Shown: positions 60,809-64,000 of the stretch, one piece after another
How the letters are laid out: every line of letters starts with the position of its first letter
Numbering within the stretch: the first letter of the stretch is position 1
From: Roseomonas alba
GTDB lineage: Bacteria > Pseudomonadota > Alphaproteobacteria > Acetobacterales > Acetobacteraceae
NCBI RefSeq assembly: GCF_019430885.1
Contig: NZ_JAHYBZ010000008.1
Span: 186,001-250,000, forward strand
DNA length: 64,000 nt
Direction: 5' to 3'
Position numbers and translations under genes: made by a program
The notes under the pieces: model-generated
Database searches by the model: none
What the model saw: the letters and a program-made list of their open reading frames with translations, nothing else
What the model was told of the DNA's origin: nothing

Positions 60809-61385
60809 AGGCCGCCGGCGCCACATAGGCCGTCGCCCACAGGGCGAAGGCGTTGTCGCGGATCACCCGCACCGTTCCGAATCCCGCACCTCGCAGCGCC
60901 GCGTCGAGCGTGCGGGCGGTGAAGCCCGTGCGATGCGCCATGAAGTGGTTGCCGGCCGCGATCGCCGCGCCGTGGCCATACAGCATGTCGAGCGGCGCGA
61001 TCGGACCTGCCGGGGAGACATAGGCGGGTTCCGCAAGCTGGTCCTGCGCCACCAGCTCGGCCGCGCGTTGCAGGTCCGGCACGGTGATCAGCGCGAAGCC
61101 TTCCGGCCGCAGCACGCGACGGAACTCGGCGAGCGCCAGCGGCACCTCATGCGCAAAGAGGTGCTCGACATTGTGCGCCGACCAGACGGCATCGACGCTC
61201 GCATCGGCGACGGCGTGCATGTCGGTGATGGTGGCGATGATGTCGGGCGCGACGCCCGGGTCGATGTCGAGCCGCACTTCCCGCCAGCTTCCGGGTTCGA
61301 AGAAGGCGGAGGGCAGCTTGCGCGGGTCGGCCATCCCGCAGCCGACATGCAGGACGGTGCGCAGGGATTCGGCGAGCAGGGTCAT
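60807..61385 (-). CDS. Class I methyltransferase near the glycosyltransferases
   Basis: A 192-residue SAM-dependent methyltransferase of the type-11/12 fold: motif I VLHVGCGMADPRKLP, motif II VRLDIDPGVAPDIIA and ASVDAVWSAHNVEHLFAHE. It has no other domain. It converges on the GT41 pair with an FkbM-family gene 12 bases upstream, suggesting that both modify sugars or proteins of the same pathway. The stop codon lies in the family B element. Confidence 0.8.
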   Translation of the reverse strand: MTLLAESLRTVLHVGCGMADPRKLPSAFFEPGSWREVRLDIDPGVAPDIIATITDMHAVADASVDAVWSAHNVEHLFAHEVPLALAEFRRVLRPEGFALITVPDLQRAAELVAQDQLAEPAYVSPAGPIAPLDMLYGHGAAIAAGNHFMAHRTGFTARTLDAALRGAGFGTVRVIRDNAFALWATAYVAPAA

Positions 61386-61397
61386 GGCGTCTCGTCC

Positions 61398-62252
61398 TCA
61401 GGCGGCATGCGGCAGGGGGGCTTGCAGGCCCGCCAGGTAGCGCTGCGCCACGGCGCCGCCGCGGCGGCGGTCATGTTCGGCCAGCAGGCGGAAGACGATG
61501 TCGAAGGCGCCATAGGCGTCGTGCAGGATCACCGCGGTCGCGAGCAACTGCCGATCCGAAAGGGCATCGAGCTGCGTCAGGTCGCGGATGAACACCGCAT
61601 CCGCCCAGACGATCTGGCCGAGCCCGCCATAGGGATCGTTGTTGACCATCATCGGCTGCACGGCGCGCGTCACGGTGGGGAAGAAACGGTGCAGCGCGAA
61701 GCCGTGGCCGCGCAGGAACAGCTCCATCTCGCTGAACAGCGGCTGGCCCTTATAGAGCGGCAGGAACTCCACCTCGGCCTGGATCACCACCGCATCGCGC
61801 AGTCGTGTCTCGGCGTGGCGCAGCACCATCAGCTCGGCGCCCTGGATGTCGAGCTTCAGCAGGTCCGCGCCCGCCGTGGCGGGCACATCGTCCAGCCGCA
61901 CCGTATCGACCTCCTCGGTCGAGAGCACGCGGCCCCAATCGGGAAAGCCATGGAACAAGGCGAGCACGGCGGGATCGGGTTCGAGCAGCGAGGTCATGCC
62001 AGGCGCCTGGCAGATATGCAGCACGTGCCGCCCCCCATCGCCGACCGCATGCGGGAAATACTGTTCGAGCGGCCCCTTGCGGGTCTCCAGCACCGCGAGT
62101 GCGGCCGGGTTCGGCTCGAAGCCCACGACTTCGGCCAGGCCGGCCCGCAGCAGCCCGGCATAGGGCGGCTCGGCATCGATCGGGTTGGCGCCGATGTCGA
62201 CCACCTTCACCCGTGGCGCGATGCCACCGGTCAGATCCTGGAAGGAACGCAT
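61398..62252 (-). CDS. FkbM family methyltransferase
   Basis: A 284-residue protein with the FkbM core: KVVDIGANPIDAEPPYAGLL as motif I, VVGFEPNPAALAVLE as motif II and LLKLDIQGAELMVLRHAE as motif III. FkbM enzymes O-methylate sugars and other hydroxyl groups. ATG 62252 is preferred; the upstream frame is poor. Translation is close to the 60807 gene. A role in glycan methylation on the repeat protein is an inference. Confidence 0.85.
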   Translation of the reverse strand: MRSFQDLTGGIAPRVKVVDIGANPIDAEPPYAGLLRAGLAEVVGFEPNPAALAVLETRKGPLEQYFPHAVGDGGRHVLHICQAPGMTSLLEPDPAVLALFHGFPDWGRVLSTEEVDTVRLDDVPATAGADLLKLDIQGAELMVLRHAETRLRDAVVIQAEVEFLPLYKGQPLFSEMELFLRGHGFALHRFFPTVTRAVQPMMVNNDPYGGLGQIVWADAVFIRDLTQLDALSDRQLLATAVILHDAYGAFDIVFRLLAEHDRRRGGAVAQRYLAGLQAPLPHAA

Positions 62253-62339
62253 GCGGGGCTGCCTCCTGCAGCGGAACAACCGATGCAGTGTGCGGGCAGA
62301 GCGTTGCGGAATCCTTCACGCCGTTCGGCGCAGCGGCGG

Positions 62340-63449
62340 TCAGGTCGCGAAGCGTTCGATCCGGAAGGCCTCGAGCGGGATGTCGGTGCGACCGTCCGCC
62401 ACAAGCTCCGCCATGATCGCACCGATCCCCGGGCCAAGCTGGAAGCCATGCCCCGAAAAGCCGAAGGCGTGGAACAGGCCCGGCGTGGTGCGGCTGCGCC
62501 CGATCACCGGAATGGCGTCCGGCATCTTGCCGTCGATGCCGGACCAGGACCGGATGATCTGCGCGCCGGCCAGGGCCGGCACCAGCTCGACCGCGCGCTG
62601 CGTGGCCTCGATCGTCACCTCCGGCAGCGGACGGGACCAGGGAATGGCGGCGTCGTTCTCGCCGTGCCCGCCGCCGAGGATGACGTTGCCGCGCGGGATC
62701 TGGCGCAGATAGACGTTGCCGCCGACGACGCCGAGGTTGGGCTCGATGAAGTAGGGCAGCGGTTCCGTCACCGCCATGTTGGGGGACAGCGGGGCGACCG
62801 GCACCGACTCCCCGAAGGCTTCCGCGACGGCGCCGCCCCAGAAACCTGCCATGTTGAGCAGCACCGGCGCGGTGAAATCGTCGCCCGCCTTGGTGCGCAG
62901 GGTGAAGCGCGCGCCGTCATGCGCATGGGCGACGACTTCCGCATGTTCGCGGATATCCGCGCCGGCGGTGCGCGCGGCATGCGCCAGGGCCGGCGCAAGC
63001 AGGCGTGGATTGGCCGCGCCATCCTCCGGCGCGAAGGAGCCTGCGACGACCTTCGGCCCGAGCCACGGATACTCCCGATGGATCGCGTTCCGTCCGACCA
63101 TGCGCAGCGGCAGATCGTACTGCTTCGCGACATCGAGATAGGCGATAAGATCCGCCTCCTCCGCATCGCTGCGTGCGAGCTTGAGATGGCCGGTGACGGT
63201 GAATTCGGCCTCGGTGCCGACCAGATCCTTCAGGCGCCCCCAGATCTCGCGCGAGCGCCGCGCGATGGGCAGTTCCGCCGGGTGCCGCCCCTGCTGGCGC
63301 ACCCCGCCATAGTTCACGCCCGAGGCCTGGCCACCCACCAGCCCCCGCTCCAGCAGGATCACGCGCAGCCCACGCTGGGCGAGATGCAGCGCCGCCGAGC
63401 AGCCCGCCCCGCCGCCACCCTGGATCAGCACGTCGCAGGTCGTGGTCAT
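62340..63449 (-). CDS. FAD-dependent oxidoreductase, DAO/HcnC/OoxB-like
   Basis: A 369-residue D-amino-acid-oxidase-fold flavoprotein. The dinucleotide motif GGGGAGCSAALHLAQRG lies near residue 12, and the C-terminal HAFGFSGHGFQLGPGIGAI closes the FAD site. It is the partner type of the BFD-containing subunit encoded at 63446: pairs like HcnB/HcnC or OoxA/OoxB oxidise glycine or opines. ATG 63449 overlaps the upstream stop codon (ATGA). The substrate is uncertain; the gene pair reads away from the window end. Confidence 0.85.
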   Translation of the reverse strand: MTTTCDVLIQGGGGAGCSAALHLAQRGLRVILLERGLVGGQASGVNYGGVRQQGRHPAELPIARRSREIWGRLKDLVGTEAEFTVTGHLKLARSDAEEADLIAYLDVAKQYDLPLRMVGRNAIHREYPWLGPKVVAGSFAPEDGAANPRLLAPALAHAARTAGADIREHAEVVAHAHDGARFTLRTKAGDDFTAPVLLNMAGFWGGAVAEAFGESVPVAPLSPNMAVTEPLPYFIEPNLGVVGGNVYLRQIPRGNVILGGGHGENDAAIPWSRPLPEVTIEATQRAVELVPALAGAQIIRSWSGIDGKMPDAIPVIGRSRTTPGLFHAFGFSGHGFQLGPGIGAIMAELVADGRTDIPLEAFRIERFAT

Positions 63450-64000
63450 GGCGCGGCTCCCGCAACGATGGGGATGGGCTTGACCGGCGGCTGGCCGCGC
63501 AGCCGGCCAATCCGCGGCACCGGCCGGCCAAGCTCGGCGGCGAGGATCTCCGCCGCCGCAGCACCGCAGACGCGGCCCTGGCAACGGCCCATGCCGACGC
63601 GGGTGAAGGCCTTGGCGCGGTTCATCTCGGGCGCCGGGCCGGTCGCGGCTTCGGCGCGCGCTGCGGCGCGGAGTTCACCGGCACGCAGCCCCTCGCAACG
63701 GCATAGGATCGCATCATCGGGCAGGCTGCGCGCGAGATGCGCCGGAAACGGGAAGGCGCGTTCCAGCGCGGCGCGGAAGCGTGCCAGGCCGGCCAGGCGG
63801 CGGTCGAGCGTCACGGTGTCGATCGGGTCGATGCGATGGCCGGCATCCTGCAGCAGCGCCAGCGCCGCACGTGCCCCCGCGAGTTCGGCGACCTCGGCCC
63901 CGCCGATGCCCGCGCCATCCCCGGCCAGATAGATACCGGGAACCGGCGTGCGGCCGGCATCGTCGCGCACGGGCACCCAGTTCGCCTGCACCGCGTCATG
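63446..64000 (-). CDS. FAD/[2Fe-2S] oxidoreductase subunit, OoxA/HcnB-like (5' end outside the window)
   Basis: Only the C-terminal 184 residues are present; the frame is open at the window edge. IYLAGDGAGIGGAEVAELAG is the C-terminal FAD-site motif of an NAD(P)/FAD-type fold. A BFD-like iron-sulfur domain follows with Cys at CRCEG and RCQGRVCG, the four [2Fe-2S] ligands. The stop codon overlaps the start of the next gene, so the two form a translationally coupled pair. Confidence 0.85.
   Translation of the reverse strand, partial: HDAVQANWVPVRDDAGRTPVPGIYLAGDGAGIGGAEVAELAGARAALALLQDAGHRIDPIDTVTLDRRLAGLARFRAALERAFPFPAHLARSLPDDAILCRCEGLRAGELRAAARAEAATGPAPEMNRAKAFTRVGMGRCQGRVCGAAAAEILAAELGRPVPRIGRLRGQPPVKPIPIVAGAAP

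Overview
The window is GC-rich (roughly 70%) chromosomal DNA of an alphaproteobacterium. Gene content and order suggest Acetobacteraceae, Roseomonas-like: a CtaB-CtaG-SURF1 cytochrome aa3 operon, secA divergent from a parvulin-argJ operon, a CarD regulator with a long Lys/Ala/Pro arm, a Bug-type TTT solute-binding protein and copper genes YcnI/PCuAC. Genus is an inference. I see no rRNA, tRNA or CRISPR array. Most of the window is ordinary housekeeping sequence.

Layout. 0.4-5.4 kb: GT4 glycosyltransferase, 7Fe ferredoxin, CarD regulator, a frameshifted small gene and a Bax-inhibitor-1 membrane protein. 5.6-11.2 kb: a two-domain lipoprotein, an ABC permease/ATPase pair divergent from the TesA-type esterase (the E. 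coli ybbAP/tesA arrangement), and ThpR. 11.4-13.4 kb: a copper cluster (DUF2946, a TonB-receptor remnant, YcnI, a small secreted protein, PCuAC). 13.5-17.1 kb: Bug protein, a DapA-family lyase, a CBS protein. 17.8-25.3 kb: a UbiH-type hydroxylase, glnK-amtB behind a sigma-54-like promoter, an MFS permease, an orphan response regulator with an AhpD-like protein, RibA and an L,D-transpeptidase. 25.4-34.5 kb, minus strand: sulfotransferase, M32 carboxypeptidase and the whole cytochrome c oxidase operon, including a 42-residue gene. 34.7-43.6 kb, minus strand: a PmtA-like methyltransferase, a DMT permease, a GNAT-Nudix fusion, a methyltransferase, a glycosyltransferase, argJ, a parvulin and a secreted unknown. 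44.1-47.3 kb: secA and a small secreted protein. 62.3-64.0 kb: an amino-acid/opine-oxidase-like flavoprotein pair, cut by the window end.

The most unusual part is 47.3-62.3 kb. A type I secretion ABC transporter and its HlyD adaptor are followed by an 1,889-residue protein made of exactly 234 uninterrupted Thr-rich octads, then by two TPR/O-GlcNAc-transferase-like (GT41) glycosyltransferases. Two methyltransferases converge on them. I infer a secretion and protein-glycosylation system for a giant Thr-rich surface or extracellular protein. No substrate, glycan or outer-membrane channel is proven by the sequence.

Two dispersed repeat families run through the window. Family A is a 0.2-0.3 kb intergenic element with inverted arms, each arm carrying hairpins; nine copies or partial copies are seen, two of them inside operons. 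Family B is a 104-bp MITE-like element with two copies in opposite orientation, 43.6 kb apart, whose TAGAGCA ends supply the stop codons of three genes.
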